From contig NZ_JBFQGA010000004.1 in the NCBI RefSeq assembly GCF_040932435.1, forward strand, positions 1 to 64,000: 64,000 nucleotides of DNA. The letters run 5' to 3'. The translations under genes and the position numbers were made by a program. Each line of letters starts with the position of its first letter. The stretch's first letter is position 1. This document shows, one piece after another, positions 35,136 to 44,563 of the stretch. This DNA comes from Kluyvera sp040932435. GTDB lineage: Bacteria > Pseudomonadota > Gammaproteobacteria > Enterobacterales > Enterobacteriaceae. The notes below the pieces were generated by a model that saw nothing but the letters and a program-made list of their open reading frames with translations, did not search any database and had not been told where the DNA came from.

Positions 35136-36494
35136 TTACGCGATATCTTCGTACTGCGGAACCGGGTTACGGAAACGCTTGGTCACACAGGCCAGGTATA
35201 CCAAGCCGATGGTGCCCCAAATCAGGCCCAGTACCATGGAGCTTTGCTCCAAGTTAACCCACAGTGCACCTACGGTCAGCGCGCCACAGGTTGGCAGAAC
35301 CAGATAGTTGATGTGATCTTTCAGCGTCTTGTTACGTTTCTCACGGATCCAGAACTGAGAGATAACGGACAAGTTGACGAAGGTAAATGCCACCAGCGCA
35401 CCGAAGTTAATCAGCGCGGTTGCCGTCACCAGGTCAAACTTGATCGCCAGCAGGGCAATAGCACCTACCAACAGCACGTTGAATGCCGGAGTACGCCATT
35501 TCGGATGAACGTAACCAAAGAAGCTGGTTGGGAATACGCCATCGCGACCCATTACGTACATCAGACGAGAAACGCCCGCATGCGCCGCCATACCGGAAGC
35601 CAGAACGGTGACGCTGGAGAAAATCAGCACGCCCCACTGGAAAGTCTTACCGGCAACGTACAGCATGATTTCCGGCTGTGATGCATCCGGATCTTTAAAG
35701 CGAGAGATATCCGGGAAATACAGCTGCAGGAAATAAGAGGCACCGATGAAGATCATGCCGCCAATCAGCGCAGTCAGGAAAATCGCACGCGGGATCACGC
35801 GCTCTGCATCTTTGGTCTCTTCAGACAAAGAAGAGATGCCGTCAAAGCCAAGGAACGAGAAGCACAGAATCGTCGCACCGGTAATCATCGGCACCACGTG
35901 TGCGCCTTCAGACCAGAATGGACGTGTGCTGGTCAGCGTACCGGCGCCTTCACCATGCATGATGCCATAGATGATAAGGCCGACGATCACCGCCACGATA
36001 CCCATCTGCAGAACCACAATCAGGGTGTTGAAGTTCGCCACCGCCTTGATGCTGCGCAGGTTGGAGACGGTCATAAACCCGACCAGTGCAACCACGAAGA
36101 TCCATGACGGAACGGAAGGCATCAGCGCTTCAAAGTAAATTTTTGCCAGCAGAATGTTGATCATCGGCATGAACAGATAGTCCAGCAGCGACGACCAGCC
36201 CACCATAAAGCCAACTACCGGACTAATGGATTTCTGCGCGTAGGTATACGCGGAGCCTGCGGACGGGAAACGGCGAACCAGCTTGCCGTAACTCAACGCA
36301 GTAAAAAGAATAGCGATCAACGCAAAGGCATAAGCCGTTGCGACGTGACCGTCTGTGAGGCCAGATACGATACCGAACGTATCAAACAGCGTCATCGGCT
36401 GCATATAGGCCAAGCCCATCATAACAACCGGAATCAACGTAAGCGTTTTACGCAATTCCACGCGAGAGGTGTTTGGAGTAACGTTATTTGACAC
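35136..36494 (-). CDS. plaP: Low-affinity putrescine importer PlaP (YeeF)
   Basis: 452 residues, the same length as E. coli PlaP, with 12 membrane helices of the APC superfamily. It imports putrescine by proton motive force and supports surface motility in E. coli. The N-terminal SRVELRKTLTLIPVVMMGLAY and the GFDGISSLSEETKDA segment match the family. It is a single gene with a strong terminator. Confidence 0.93.
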   Translation of the reverse strand: MSNNVTPNTSRVELRKTLTLIPVVMMGLAYMQPMTLFDTFGIVSGLTDGHVATAYAFALIAILFTALSYGKLVRRFPSAGSAYTYAQKSISPVVGFMVGWSSLLDYLFMPMINILLAKIYFEALMPSVPSWIFVVALVGFMTVSNLRSIKAVANFNTLIVVLQMGIVAVIVGLIIYGIMHGEGAGTLTSTRPFWSEGAHVVPMITGATILCFSFLGFDGISSLSEETKDAERVIPRAIFLTALIGGMIFIGASYFLQLYFPDISRFKDPDASQPEIMLYVAGKTFQWGVLIFSSVTVLASGMAAHAGVSRLMYVMGRDGVFPTSFFGYVHPKWRTPAFNVLLVGAIALLAIKFDLVTATALINFGALVAFTFVNLSVISQFWIREKRNKTLKDHINYLVLPTCGALTVGALWVNLEQSSMVLGLIWGTIGLVYLACVTKRFRNPVPQYEDIA

Positions 36495-36841
36495 GGTCAG
36501 TCTCCATTACGGCGACGGCCGGCGCAAAAAAGAAAAATTGCCCCATTTTTTTTCTGTTTCCTCAGCGACAACAACTGTCGTTTTTTAAGTAAATATCTAT
36601 CCGGTACTAAGCCCGGCCTCTTTTATTGGATGATTGTTTTGATGTAAAAAAAAATAACCAACGCGGAAACCACGTCGGTTACTTCATTTTTTACATTCGG
36701 CATATTTTGCACCAAACGGAAGCAAAAACACAAGCGAATGAGAGTACTCCTGATACATCTATTCATCTAACTGGCTGATAAACAGGCAACCATTAAATCA
36801 TCAGCGTTATCAATAGCACTATTTGCTAAAACAAAGACCCT
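36495..36841. other. Intergenic region between plaP and yeeZ
   Basis: About 350 bases with no gene. It contains the plaP promoter side and a hairpin (TAACC...CG/CG...GGTTA, about 36653-36690) followed or preceded by A/T runs, probably the terminator of yeeZ. E. coli has the LysR gene yeeY here, and no trace of it is seen. Confidence 0.5.
36645..36693. terminator. Probable terminator downstream of yeeZ
   Basis: A 10-11 bp imperfect stem (ATAACCAACG with CGTCGGTTA) has a T-run on the minus-strand side and an A-run on the other, 150 bases past the yeeZ stop. Confidence 0.55.
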
Positions 36842-37663
36842 TTACTCCATAGGCATACGCAACGGGTCAGGAAATTGATACTCAAAACCCAGCTCGCGAC
36901 AGATACGACTGCCGTCAATAATTTTGCCCTGTCCTGTGCCGCTATCGCTAAACAGCGGCACCGCCAGACCCAGATCTCGCGCCATTTGTGGGTAAAAAAT
37001 GCGCCGTTCAGGGTGCTCTGGGGCACAGATGTTATAGATGTGCCCGCCTTTAGGTGCCTGAAGTAGCAAAGTAATAGCGGAAATGACATCTTCAAGATGC
37101 ACTAGGTTAACGCCATGCTGACCGTCCGGCGCGGATTTCCCGGCAAAGAAGCGCCCGGGATGACGCCCCGGCCCCACCAGCCCCGCCAGACGCAAAATAT
37201 CGACCGACGTCCCTGGCAACTGGTGCAGCCAGTCCTCCAGTTCCTTAAGCACCGTGCCGCTGGCGGTAACAGGTTCTCGCAGCGTAGTCTCTTTTACAGT
37301 CCCTTCGTCTTTACCGTAGACCGAGGTCGAGCTAGTAAAGATGATACGGGGAATATGGTGTGCCAGCGCGGAGTCGACAATTTCCTGCACCGCCTGGCGA
37401 TAAAAATCCTCACCTTCGCCGCTACGGCGAGCAGGTAACGTTATCACCAGCGCATCGACATTCATTAAGGCATCAAGATCGTCCGTTTCGCACACCAGCT
37501 GTGGGTCGAGCCGCAGTGGATAGCTTTCAATGCCGCACATGCGCGCAGCCTCCACACCATCTTGCGTCGTTTTGCTGCCGGTAACCTGCCACCCTCGCGC
37601 CATCAATGACAGCGCCAACGGCATACCGAGCCACCCTAAACCGACAATTGCCACTTTCTTCAT
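36842..37663 (-). CDS. yeeZ: NAD-dependent epimerase/dehydratase-like protein YeeZ
   Basis: 273 residues from ATG 37663, which has AGGAGAG upstream; nine extra upstream codons are unlikely. It has an atypical short-chain dehydrogenase Rossmann motif (VAIVGLGWLGMPLA) and the FTSSTSVYG segment with the family Ser and Tyr. It matches E. coli YeeZ in length and position before the his leader. The substrate is unknown. Confidence 0.92.
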   Translation of the reverse strand: MKKVAIVGLGWLGMPLALSLMARGWQVTGSKTTQDGVEAARMCGIESYPLRLDPQLVCETDDLDALMNVDALVITLPARRSGEGEDFYRQAVQEIVDSALAHHIPRIIFTSSTSVYGKDEGTVKETTLREPVTASGTVLKELEDWLHQLPGTSVDILRLAGLVGPGRHPGRFFAGKSAPDGQHGVNLVHLEDVISAITLLLQAPKGGHIYNICAPEHPERRIFYPQMARDLGLAVPLFSDSGTGQGKIIDGSRICRELGFEYQFPDPLRMPME

Positions 37664-37774
37664 TGCGCTCTCTCCTGATTCTTGCCGCACTCCTCTTACT
37701 AAGGCTACGCCACCGTGTCAAAACTGACAATTTATAGTGGCAACATGAATTGATTTAATGAATGAAAAAAGCGC

Positions 37775-37804
37775 TTGCCTTCAACGACGAAAGTGGTTTA
37801 GGTT
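37775..37804 (+). promoter_or_regulatory. his operon promoter
   Basis: TTGCCT at 37775-37780 and TAGGTT at 37799-37804, 18 bases apart, match the known enterobacterial his promoter region and lie 40 bases before the leader peptide. Confidence 0.65.
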
Positions 37805-37842
37805 AAAAGACATCAAATGCATAGTCATTCAACGAGAATTTT

Positions 37843-37893
37843 ATGAGCCGCGTTCAATTTAAACACCACCATCATCACCATCACCCTGACTAG
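37843..37893 (+). CDS. hisL: his operon leader peptide
   Basis: A 16-residue peptide (MSRVQFKHHHHHHHPD) with seven consecutive histidines. Ribosome stalling at these codons when charged His-tRNA is scarce prevents the attenuator from forming, so the operon is read through. Confidence 0.97.
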   Translation: MSRVQFKHHHHHHHPD

Positions 37894-37955
37894 TCTTTCA
37901 GGCGATGTGTGCTGGGAGACATTCAGATCTTCCAGTGGTGCAAGAACGCAAGAGA

Positions 37956-37991
37956 GCCCCCGGAAGATCATCTTCCGGGGGCTTTTTTTTG
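37956..37991 (+). terminator. his attenuator
   Basis: AGCCCCCGGAAGAT pairs with ATCTTCCGGGGGCT, followed by a long T-run, 35 bases before hisG. An earlier GATCTTCC segment near 37926 can form the alternative structures of the attenuator. Confidence 0.95.
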
Positions 37992-38024
37992 AACCAAATT
38001 CAGCAGGGTAATGAGGGATACAGA

Positions 38025-38924
38025 ATGTTAGATAACAGCCGTTTACGCATAGCTATTCAGAAATCTGGCCGCCTGAGCGATGATTCACGCGAATTACTGG
38101 CCCGTTGTGGCATCAAAATCAATCTCCACACGCAGCGCCTGATTGCGATGGCAGAAAACATGCCGATTGATATTCTGCGCGTGCGTGATGACGATATCCC
38201 TGGCTTGATTATGGATGGCGTCGTTGACCTCGGCATCATCGGCGAGAACGTGCTTGAAGAAGAGCTGCTCAGCCGCCGTGCGCAGGGTGAAGACCCGCGC
38301 TACTTTACCCTGCGTCGTCTGGACTTCGGCGGCTGCCGCCTGTCACTGGCCACTCCGGCCGATGAAACGTGGAACGGCCCGGCCGCGCTTGACGGCAAAC
38401 GCATCGCCACCTCTTACCCGCACCTGCTTAAACGTTACCTCGACCAGAAAGGTATTTCATTCAAATCCTGCTTGCTGAATGGCTCTGTTGAAGTCGCTCC
38501 GCGCGCCGGTCTGGCCGATGCTATTTGCGACCTGGTTTCCACCGGTGCCACTCTCGAAGCTAACGGTCTGCGCGAAGTGGAAGTGATGTTCCGCTCCAAA
38601 GCTTGCCTTATCCAGCGCGACGGTGAAATGAGCGACGCGAAACAACAGCTGGTTGATCGTCTGTTAACTCGTATTCAGGGCGTCATTCAGGCTCGCGAAT
38701 CCAAATACATCATGATGCATGCACCAACCGAGCGTCTGGACGAAGTGATTGCCCTGCTGCCGGGCGCCGAACGCCCAACCATTCTGCCGCTGGCGGGCGA
38801 TCAGCAGCGCGTGGCGATGCATATGGTGAGCAGCGAAACCCTGTTCTGGGAAACCATGGAAAAACTCAAAGCCCTCGGCGCCAGCTCAATTCTGGTGCTG
38901 CCAATTGAGAAAATGATGGAGTGA
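38025..38924 (+). CDS. hisG: ATP phosphoribosyltransferase
   Basis: 299 residues from ATG 38025; the longer frame to 37905 runs through the attenuator and is not real. It catalyses the first step of histidine synthesis, joining ATP and PRPP, and is inhibited by histidine through its C-terminal ACT-like domain. It is the long-form enzyme. REP repeats separate it from hisD. Confidence 0.97.
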   Translation: MLDNSRLRIAIQKSGRLSDDSRELLARCGIKINLHTQRLIAMAENMPIDILRVRDDDIPGLIMDGVVDLGIIGENVLEEELLSRRAQGEDPRYFTLRRLDFGGCRLSLATPADETWNGPAALDGKRIATSYPHLLKRYLDQKGISFKSCLLNGSVEVAPRAGLADAICDLVSTGATLEANGLREVEVMFRSKACLIQRDGEMSDAKQQLVDRLLTRIQGVIQARESKYIMMHAPTERLDEVIALLPGAERPTILPLAGDQQRVAMHMVSSETLFWETMEKLKALGASSILVLPIEKMME

Positions 38925-38930
38925 TCGTCT

Positions 38931-39027
38931 GCCTGATGGCGCTGCGCTTATCAGGCCTACAAGAATTATCACAATCATTGATATTACGGCCCTTGTAGGC
39001 CGGATAAGGCACCGCCGCCATCCGGCA
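38931..39027. repeat. REP pair between hisG and hisD
   Basis: GCCTGATGGCGCTGCGCTTATCAGGCC and a second REP unit ending in CCATCCGGC face each other, sharing CTTGTAGGCC-type arms. Similar REP DNA in this position is known in enteric his operons and may stabilise the upstream mRNA. Confidence 0.8.
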
Positions 39028-39051
39028 TGGCCCCATGATGGAGTAACGACT

Positions 39052-40356
39052 TTGAGCTTCAATACCCTGATTGACTGGAACAGCTGTAGCCCCGAAGAGC
39101 AGCAAGCGTTGTTAATGCGCCCGGCTATTTCCGCATCTGACAGCATCACCCGTACGGTGAGCGAGATTCTGGATAACGTCAAAAACAACGGCGATACAGC
39201 ACTGCGTGAATACAGCGCCAAGTTCGATAAAACCGAAGTCGGTGCGCTAAAAGTCACCGCCGAAGAAATTGAACAAGCCAGCCGCCGCCTGAGCGATGAG
39301 CTGAAGCAAGCCATGCAGGCTGCGGTGCGCAATATCGACACCTTCCACACCGCACAAATCGTGCCGCCGGTGGATATCGAAACCCAACCGGGCGTACGTT
39401 GCCAGCAGCTTACCCGCCCTATCGCCTCGGTCGGCCTTTATATTCCAGGCGGTTCGGCTCCGCTATTTTCCACCGTATTAATGCTGGCGACCCCGGCGCG
39501 TATTGCGGGCTGCAAAAAAGTCGTGCTGTGTTCCCCGCCGCCGATTGCCGATGAAATTCTCTACGCCGCGCAGCTGTGCGGGGTCAAAGATGTGTTTAAC
39601 GTCGGCGGCGCGCAGGCGATTGCCGCCCTAGCGCTTGGCACCGAATCCGTGCCAAAAGTGGATAAAATCTTTGGACCGGGCAACGCTTTCGTCACCGAAG
39701 CCAAACGCCAGGTGAGCCAGCGTCTCGACGGCGCAGCTATTGATATGCCAGCAGGCCCTTCAGAAGTTCTGGTGATAGCCGATAGCGGCGCAACCCCGGA
39801 CTTTATCGCCTCCGACCTATTATCTCAGGCCGAACACGGCCCGGACTCGCAGGTTATCTTGCTGACGCCTGATGCCAACATCGCGCAGGGCGTCGCCGAA
39901 GCGGTTGAGCGTCAACTCACCGAGCTTTCCCGCGCCGATACCGCGCGCCAAGCGCTTTCCGCCAGCCGCCTGATTGTGGCCAAAGATTTGGCGCAGTGCG
40001 TTGCTATCTCAAACCAGTACGGCCCGGAGCACCTGATTATTCAGACCCGCAACGCCCGTGACTTGGTAGATGAGATTACCAGCGCCGGTTCCGTCTTCCT
40101 CGGCGATTGGTCTCCAGAATCCGCCGGTGACTACGCCTCCGGCACCAACCACGTGCTGCCGACCTACGGCTACACGTCGACCTGTTCAAGTCTTGGCCTG
40201 GCCGATTTCCAGAAACGGATGACCGTGCAGGAATTATCACGTGAAGGTTTCTCAGCGCTGGCCGCCACCATTGAAACGTTGGCCGCCGCCGAGCTACTTA
40301 CCGCCCACAAAAATGCCGTTACTCTGCGCGTTAACGCCCTGAAGGAGCAAGCATGA
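39052..40356 (+). CDS. hisD: Histidinol dehydrogenase
   Basis: 434 residues from a TTG at 39052 with GGAG 8 bases upstream; E. coli uses ATG at the same residue (MSFNTLIDW). It oxidises histidinol to histidine in two NAD-dependent steps with a bound zinc. Conserved FGPGNAFVTEAK and the AEHGPDSQ zinc/His region are present. Its end overlaps hisC by 4 bases. Confidence 0.97.
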   Translation: MSFNTLIDWNSCSPEEQQALLMRPAISASDSITRTVSEILDNVKNNGDTALREYSAKFDKTEVGALKVTAEEIEQASRRLSDELKQAMQAAVRNIDTFHTAQIVPPVDIETQPGVRCQQLTRPIASVGLYIPGGSAPLFSTVLMLATPARIAGCKKVVLCSPPPIADEILYAAQLCGVKDVFNVGGAQAIAALALGTESVPKVDKIFGPGNAFVTEAKRQVSQRLDGAAIDMPAGPSEVLVIADSGATPDFIASDLLSQAEHGPDSQVILLTPDANIAQGVAEAVERQLTELSRADTARQALSASRLIVAKDLAQCVAISNQYGPEHLIIQTRNARDLVDEITSAGSVFLGDWSPESAGDYASGTNHVLPTYGYTSTCSSLGLADFQKRMTVQELSREGFSALAATIETLAAAELLTAHKNAVTLRVNALKEQA

Positions 40357-41414
40357 GCATTGAACAGTTAGCCCGCGATAACGTTCGCGCCCTGACCCCT
40401 TATCAGTCAGCGCGCCGCTTGGGCGGTAAAGGTGACGTTTGGCTGAACGCCAACGAGTTTCCCACTGCGGTGGCCTTCGAGTTAAGCCAGCAGACGCTAA
40501 ACCGCTACCCAGAATGCCAGCCGAAAGCGGTGATTGAAAACTACGCTACCTACGCTGGCGTGAAACCTGAGCAGGTTCTGGTCAGCCGCGGCGCCGATGA
40601 AGGCATCGAACTGCTGGTGCGCGCGTTCTGCGAACCGGGCCGCGATGCCGTGTTGTTCTGCCCGCCGACCTACGGCATGTACAGCGTCAGCGCCGAAACC
40701 ATCGGCGTCGAATGCCGCACCGTACCGGCGAAGGCCGATTGGCAGTTGGATATCCCAGCCATCGCCGAAAGCCTTGCCAACGTCAAAGTGGTCTACATTT
40801 GCAGCCCAAATAACCCAACCGGGCAGGTCATCAATCCGCAGGATTTCCGCACCCTGCTGGAAATGACCCGTGATAAAGCGTTAGTCGTCGCCGATGAAGC
40901 CTATATCGAGTTCTGTCCGCAGGCTACGCTGGCAGGCTGGCTTGCCGAGTATCCAAACCTGGTTATCCTGCGCACGCTGTCAAAAGCGTTTGCCCTCGCG
41001 GGACTGCGCTGTGGCTTTACCTTGGCCAATGAGGAAGTCATCGCGCTATTAATGAAGGTTATTGCGCCTTATCCGCTTTCAACACCGGTTGCCGATATTG
41101 CCGCTCAGGCGCTTAGTGCGCAGGGGATTGCAGCGATGCGTCAACGCGTGGCGCAAATTTTAGATGAGCGCCAGTACTTAGTGGATGCCCTGCGCACCAT
41201 CGATTGCGTTGAGCAGGTGTTTGATTCAGAAACCAACTACGTACTGGCGCGAATCAAAGCCTCAAGTCTCGTATTTAAATCTTTATGGGATCAAGGCATT
41301 ATCTTACGTGACCAGAATAAACAACCATCTTTAAGCGGCTGTTTGCGCATCACCATCGGCACTCGTGAAGAGAGCCAGCGCGTGATTGACGCTTTGAAAG
41401 CGGAGACCGTATGA
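40353..41414 (+). CDS. hisC: Histidinol-phosphate aminotransferase
   Basis: 353 residues, fold-type I PLP enzyme. It moves an amino group from glutamate to imidazole acetol phosphate. The PLP lysine lies in RTLSKAFALAGLRCG. It overlaps hisD and hisB by 4 bases each. Confidence 0.97.
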   Translation: MSIEQLARDNVRALTPYQSARRLGGKGDVWLNANEFPTAVAFELSQQTLNRYPECQPKAVIENYATYAGVKPEQVLVSRGADEGIELLVRAFCEPGRDAVLFCPPTYGMYSVSAETIGVECRTVPAKADWQLDIPAIAESLANVKVVYICSPNNPTGQVINPQDFRTLLEMTRDKALVVADEAYIEFCPQATLAGWLAEYPNLVILRTLSKAFALAGLRCGFTLANEEVIALLMKVIAPYPLSTPVADIAAQALSAQGIAAMRQRVAQILDERQYLVDALRTIDCVEQVFDSETNYVLARIKASSLVFKSLWDQGIILRDQNKQPSLSGCLRITIGTREESQRVIDALKAETV

Positions 41415-42478
41415 CCCAGAAGTTTCTCTTTATCGATCGTGACGGCACCCTGATTTCTGAACCGCCGAGCGACTATCAGGTAGACCGTTTTGACAAACTG
41501 GCCTTCGAGCCTGACGCCATTCCGGTGCTGCTTAAGCTGCAAAAAGCCGGCTTTAAGCTGGTGATGATCACCAATCAGGATGGGCTGGGGACAGACAGCT
41601 TCCCACAGGCGGATTTCGATGGCCCACACAACCTGATGATGCAGATCTTCACCTCTCAGGGCGTGGCCTTTGACGACGTGCTGATTTGCCCGCACCTGCC
41701 GGCAGACAACTGCGAATGCCGCAAGCCAAAAACCCAGATGGTCACCGCCTGGCTGGCAAGCGAAGCCATGGACACCGCCAACAGCTATGTCATCGGCGAC
41801 CGCGCCACCGATCTCGAACTGGCCACCAATATGGGCATTACGGGCCTACGCTATAACCGCGACGCCTTAAACTGGGCCGCGATTGGCGAGCAGTTAACCC
41901 GCCGCGACCGCTATGCGCGGATTGAGCGTAATACGCGCGAAACGCAGATTGACGTCGAAGTCTGGCTGGACCGCGAAGGCGGCAGCAAAATCAACACCGG
42001 CGTCGGCTTCTTCGACCATATGCTCGATCAGATTGCCACCCACGGCGGTTTTCGCATGAACATCACTGTGAAAGGGGATCTGTATATTGACGATCACCAC
42101 ACAGTGGAAGATACCGGTCTGGCACTAGGCGAGGCGTTAAAAGCCGCGCTGGGCGACAAGCGCGGTATCAACCGTTTCGGTTTTGTGCTGCCGATGGATG
42201 AATGCCTGGCCCGCTGTGCGCTGGATATTTCCGGCCGTCCGCACCTGGAATATAAAGCCGAATTTACCTACCAGCGCGTGGGCGATCTGAGCACCGAGAT
42301 GATTGAACACTTCTTCCGCTCGCTCTCCTACACCATGGGCGTCACGCTGCACCTGAAAACCAAAGGCAAAAACGATCACCACCGCGTGGAAAGCCTGTTT
42401 AAAGTCTTTGGCCGCACGCTGCGCCAGGCTATTCGCGTAGACGGCGATACCCTTCCCTCCTCAAAAGGAGTGCTGTGA
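41411..42478 (+). CDS. hisB: Bifunctional histidinol-phosphatase/imidazoleglycerol-phosphate dehydratase
   Basis: 355 residues with two domains. The N-terminal HAD phosphatase has DRDGTLI at about 9-15 and a CPHLPADNCECRKPK zinc loop near 95. The C-terminal dehydratase has the two metal-binding HHTVED and HHRVES repeats. It performs two steps of histidine synthesis, and the fusion is typical of enterobacteria. Confidence 0.97.
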   Translation: MTQKFLFIDRDGTLISEPPSDYQVDRFDKLAFEPDAIPVLLKLQKAGFKLVMITNQDGLGTDSFPQADFDGPHNLMMQIFTSQGVAFDDVLICPHLPADNCECRKPKTQMVTAWLASEAMDTANSYVIGDRATDLELATNMGITGLRYNRDALNWAAIGEQLTRRDRYARIERNTRETQIDVEVWLDREGGSKINTGVGFFDHMLDQIATHGGFRMNITVKGDLYIDDHHTVEDTGLALGEALKAALGDKRGINRFGFVLPMDECLARCALDISGRPHLEYKAEFTYQRVGDLSTEMIEHFFRSLSYTMGVTLHLKTKGKNDHHRVESLFKVFGRTLRQAIRVDGDTLPSSKGVL

Positions 42479-43068
42479 TGAACGTGGTGGTCCTCGATAC
42501 CGGCTGTGCCAACCTTAACTCGGTAAAATCAGCCATTATTCGCCACGGCTACGAGCCGGTGGTCAGCCGCGAACCGGAAGTGGTGCTGCGCGCCGATAAG
42601 CTATTTCTGCCGGGCGTCGGTACCGCGCAGGCAGCAATGGACCAGCTTCGTGAACGCGAGTTGGTTGACCTGATTAAGGCCTGTACCCAGCCGGTGCTGG
42701 GTATTTGCCTCGGTATGCAGCTGCTGGGTCGCCGGAGTGAAGAGACCCACGGCGTCGACCTGTTGGGGATAATCGACCAAGATGTGCCTAAGATGCCCGA
42801 TATGGGTCTCCCTCTGCCGCACATGGGCTGGAACCGCGTTTACCCGAAAGCGGGCGATCGTCTGTTCCGTGGTATTGAGGACGGCGCGTACTTCTATTTC
42901 GTCCACAGCTACGCGATGCCGGTCAATGAGTACACCATTGCCCAATGCCACTACGGCGAGCCGTTCACCGCCGCCGTGCAAAAAGATAACTTTTACGGCG
43001 TGCAGTTCCACCCAGAGCGCTCAGGTAGCGCCGGTGCGCTGCTGCTGAAAAACTTCCTGGAGATGTAA
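42478..43068 (+). CDS. hisH: Imidazole glycerol phosphate synthase, glutaminase subunit
   Basis: 196 residues from ATG 42478, whose A is the last base of the hisB stop; a GTG three bases earlier is not the family start. It is a class I glutamine amidotransferase with LGICLGMQLLG (catalytic Cys) and the C-terminal QFHPERSG (catalytic His and Glu). It passes ammonia to HisF. Confidence 0.97.
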   Translation: MNVVVLDTGCANLNSVKSAIIRHGYEPVVSREPEVVLRADKLFLPGVGTAQAAMDQLRERELVDLIKACTQPVLGICLGMQLLGRRSEETHGVDLLGIIDQDVPKMPDMGLPLPHMGWNRVYPKAGDRLFRGIEDGAYFYFVHSYAMPVNEYTIAQCHYGEPFTAAVQKDNFYGVQFHPERSGSAGALLLKNFLEM

Positions 43069-43805
43069 TGATCATTCCTGCTTTAGATTTGATTAACGGC
43101 ACCGTCGTGCGTCTCCATCAGGGAGATTACGCACAGCAGCGCGATTACGGCACCGATCCGCTGCCGCGCCTGCAGGACTATGCGGCGCAAGGCGCAGAAG
43201 TGCTGCACCTTGTGGATCTCACCGGCGCGAAAGATCCGGCACAGCGGCAGATCCCGCTGTTGAAAACCCTAGTCGCTGGCGTGAATGTACCGGTGCAGGT
43301 TGGTGGCGGCGTACGCACTGAAGAAGACGTAGCGGCGCTGTTGGACGCGGGCGTGGCGCGCGTGGTGGTGGGCTCCACGGCGGTAAAATCCCCGGAAGTG
43401 GTTAAAGGCTGGTTTACGCGCTTTGGCGCAGAGCACCTGGTGCTGGCGCTGGACGTGCGTATTGATGATAACGGCGCAAAACAGGTCGCGGTTAGCGGCT
43501 GGCAGGAAAACTCCGGTGTGACGCTGGAAGAATTAGTTGAAACCTATCTGCCGGTTGGCTTGCAACACGTGCTGTGCACCGATATCTCACGTGACGGTAC
43601 GCTGGCAGGCTCCAACGTGTCGCTGTATGAAGAAGTCTGCGCACGTTACCCGCAGGTCGCGTTTCAGTCATCCGGCGGTATTGGCGACCTTAACGATATC
43701 GCCGCCCTACGCGGCACCGGCGTGCGCGGCGTGATTGTCGGGCGTGCGCTGCTGGAAGGTAAATTCAATGTAACGGAGGCCATCCAATGCTGGCAAAACG
43801 GATAA
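43068..43805 (+). CDS. hisA: ProFAR isomerase
   Basis: 245 residues, a beta/alpha barrel that isomerises ProFAR to PRFAR. The N-terminal IIPALDLINGTVVRL and the central VQVGGGVR segment carry the catalytic Asp and phosphate loop. It overlaps hisH by 1 base and hisF by 19 bases. Confidence 0.97.
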   Translation: MIIPALDLINGTVVRLHQGDYAQQRDYGTDPLPRLQDYAAQGAEVLHLVDLTGAKDPAQRQIPLLKTLVAGVNVPVQVGGGVRTEEDVAALLDAGVARVVVGSTAVKSPEVVKGWFTRFGAEHLVLALDVRIDDNGAKQVAVSGWQENSGVTLEELVETYLPVGLQHVLCTDISRDGTLAGSNVSLYEEVCARYPQVAFQSSGGIGDLNDIAALRGTGVRGVIVGRALLEGKFNVTEAIQCWQNG

Positions 43806-44563
43806 TTCCTTGTCTCGATGTGCGGGATGGTCAGGTCGTTAAAGGGGTACAGTTTCGCAATCACGAAATCATCGGCGATATCGTGCCGCTGGCGAAACGC
43901 TATGCCGACGAAGGCGCGGACGAGCTGGTGTTCTACGATATCACCGCTTCCAGCGATGGCCGCGTGGTCGACAAAAGCTGGGTATCCCGCGTGGCGGAAG
44001 TCATCGATATTCCGTTTTGTGTAGCCGGTGGCATCAAATCCATCGACGACGCGGCGCGTATTCTCTCTTTCGGCGCGGATAAGATTTCCATCAACTCCCC
44101 GGCCTTGGCCGACCCGGAGCTTATCACCCGCCTCGCGGATCGCTTTGGCGTGCAGTGTATCGTGGTCGGGATTGATACCTGGTTTGATGACCAGAGCGGA
44201 AAATATCACGTCAATCAATATACCGGCGACGAAAGCCGTACTCGCGTCACCCAGTGGGAAACCCTCGATTGGGTGCAGGAAGTGCAAAAGCGTGGCGCGG
44301 GCGAAATCGTCCTCAACATGATGAACCAGGACGGCGTGCGTAACGGCTATGACCTAGCGCAGCTTAAAAAAGTCCGCGACGTCTGCCGCGTGCCGCTTAT
44401 CGCCTCCGGCGGTGCTGGCACCATGGAGCACTTCCTTGAAGCCTTCCGCGATACCAACGTCGACGGCGCGCTGGCGGCCTCGGTATTCCATAAGCAAATT
44501 ATCAATATTGGTGAATTAAAAGCGTACCTGTCAGCACAGGGCGTGGAGATACGGGTATGTTAA
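43787..44563 (+). CDS. hisF: Imidazole glycerol phosphate synthase, cyclase subunit
   Basis: 258 residues, a beta/alpha barrel paralogous to HisA. It makes imidazole glycerol phosphate and AICAR from PRFAR with ammonia from HisH. RIIPCLDVRDGQVVKG holds the catalytic Asp, with a second Asp in the MNQDGVRNGYD segment. Confidence 0.97.
   Translation: MLAKRIIPCLDVRDGQVVKGVQFRNHEIIGDIVPLAKRYADEGADELVFYDITASSDGRVVDKSWVSRVAEVIDIPFCVAGGIKSIDDAARILSFGADKISINSPALADPELITRLADRFGVQCIVVGIDTWFDDQSGKYHVNQYTGDESRTRVTQWETLDWVQEVQKRGAGEIVLNMMNQDGVRNGYDLAQLKKVRDVCRVPLIASGGAGTMEHFLEAFRDTNVDGALAASVFHKQIINIGELKAYLSAQGVEIRVC

Noticed and set aside
37905..38024. Longer N-terminus of hisG
   Set aside because: It would run through the attenuator hairpin; the family start and ribosome site lie at 38025.
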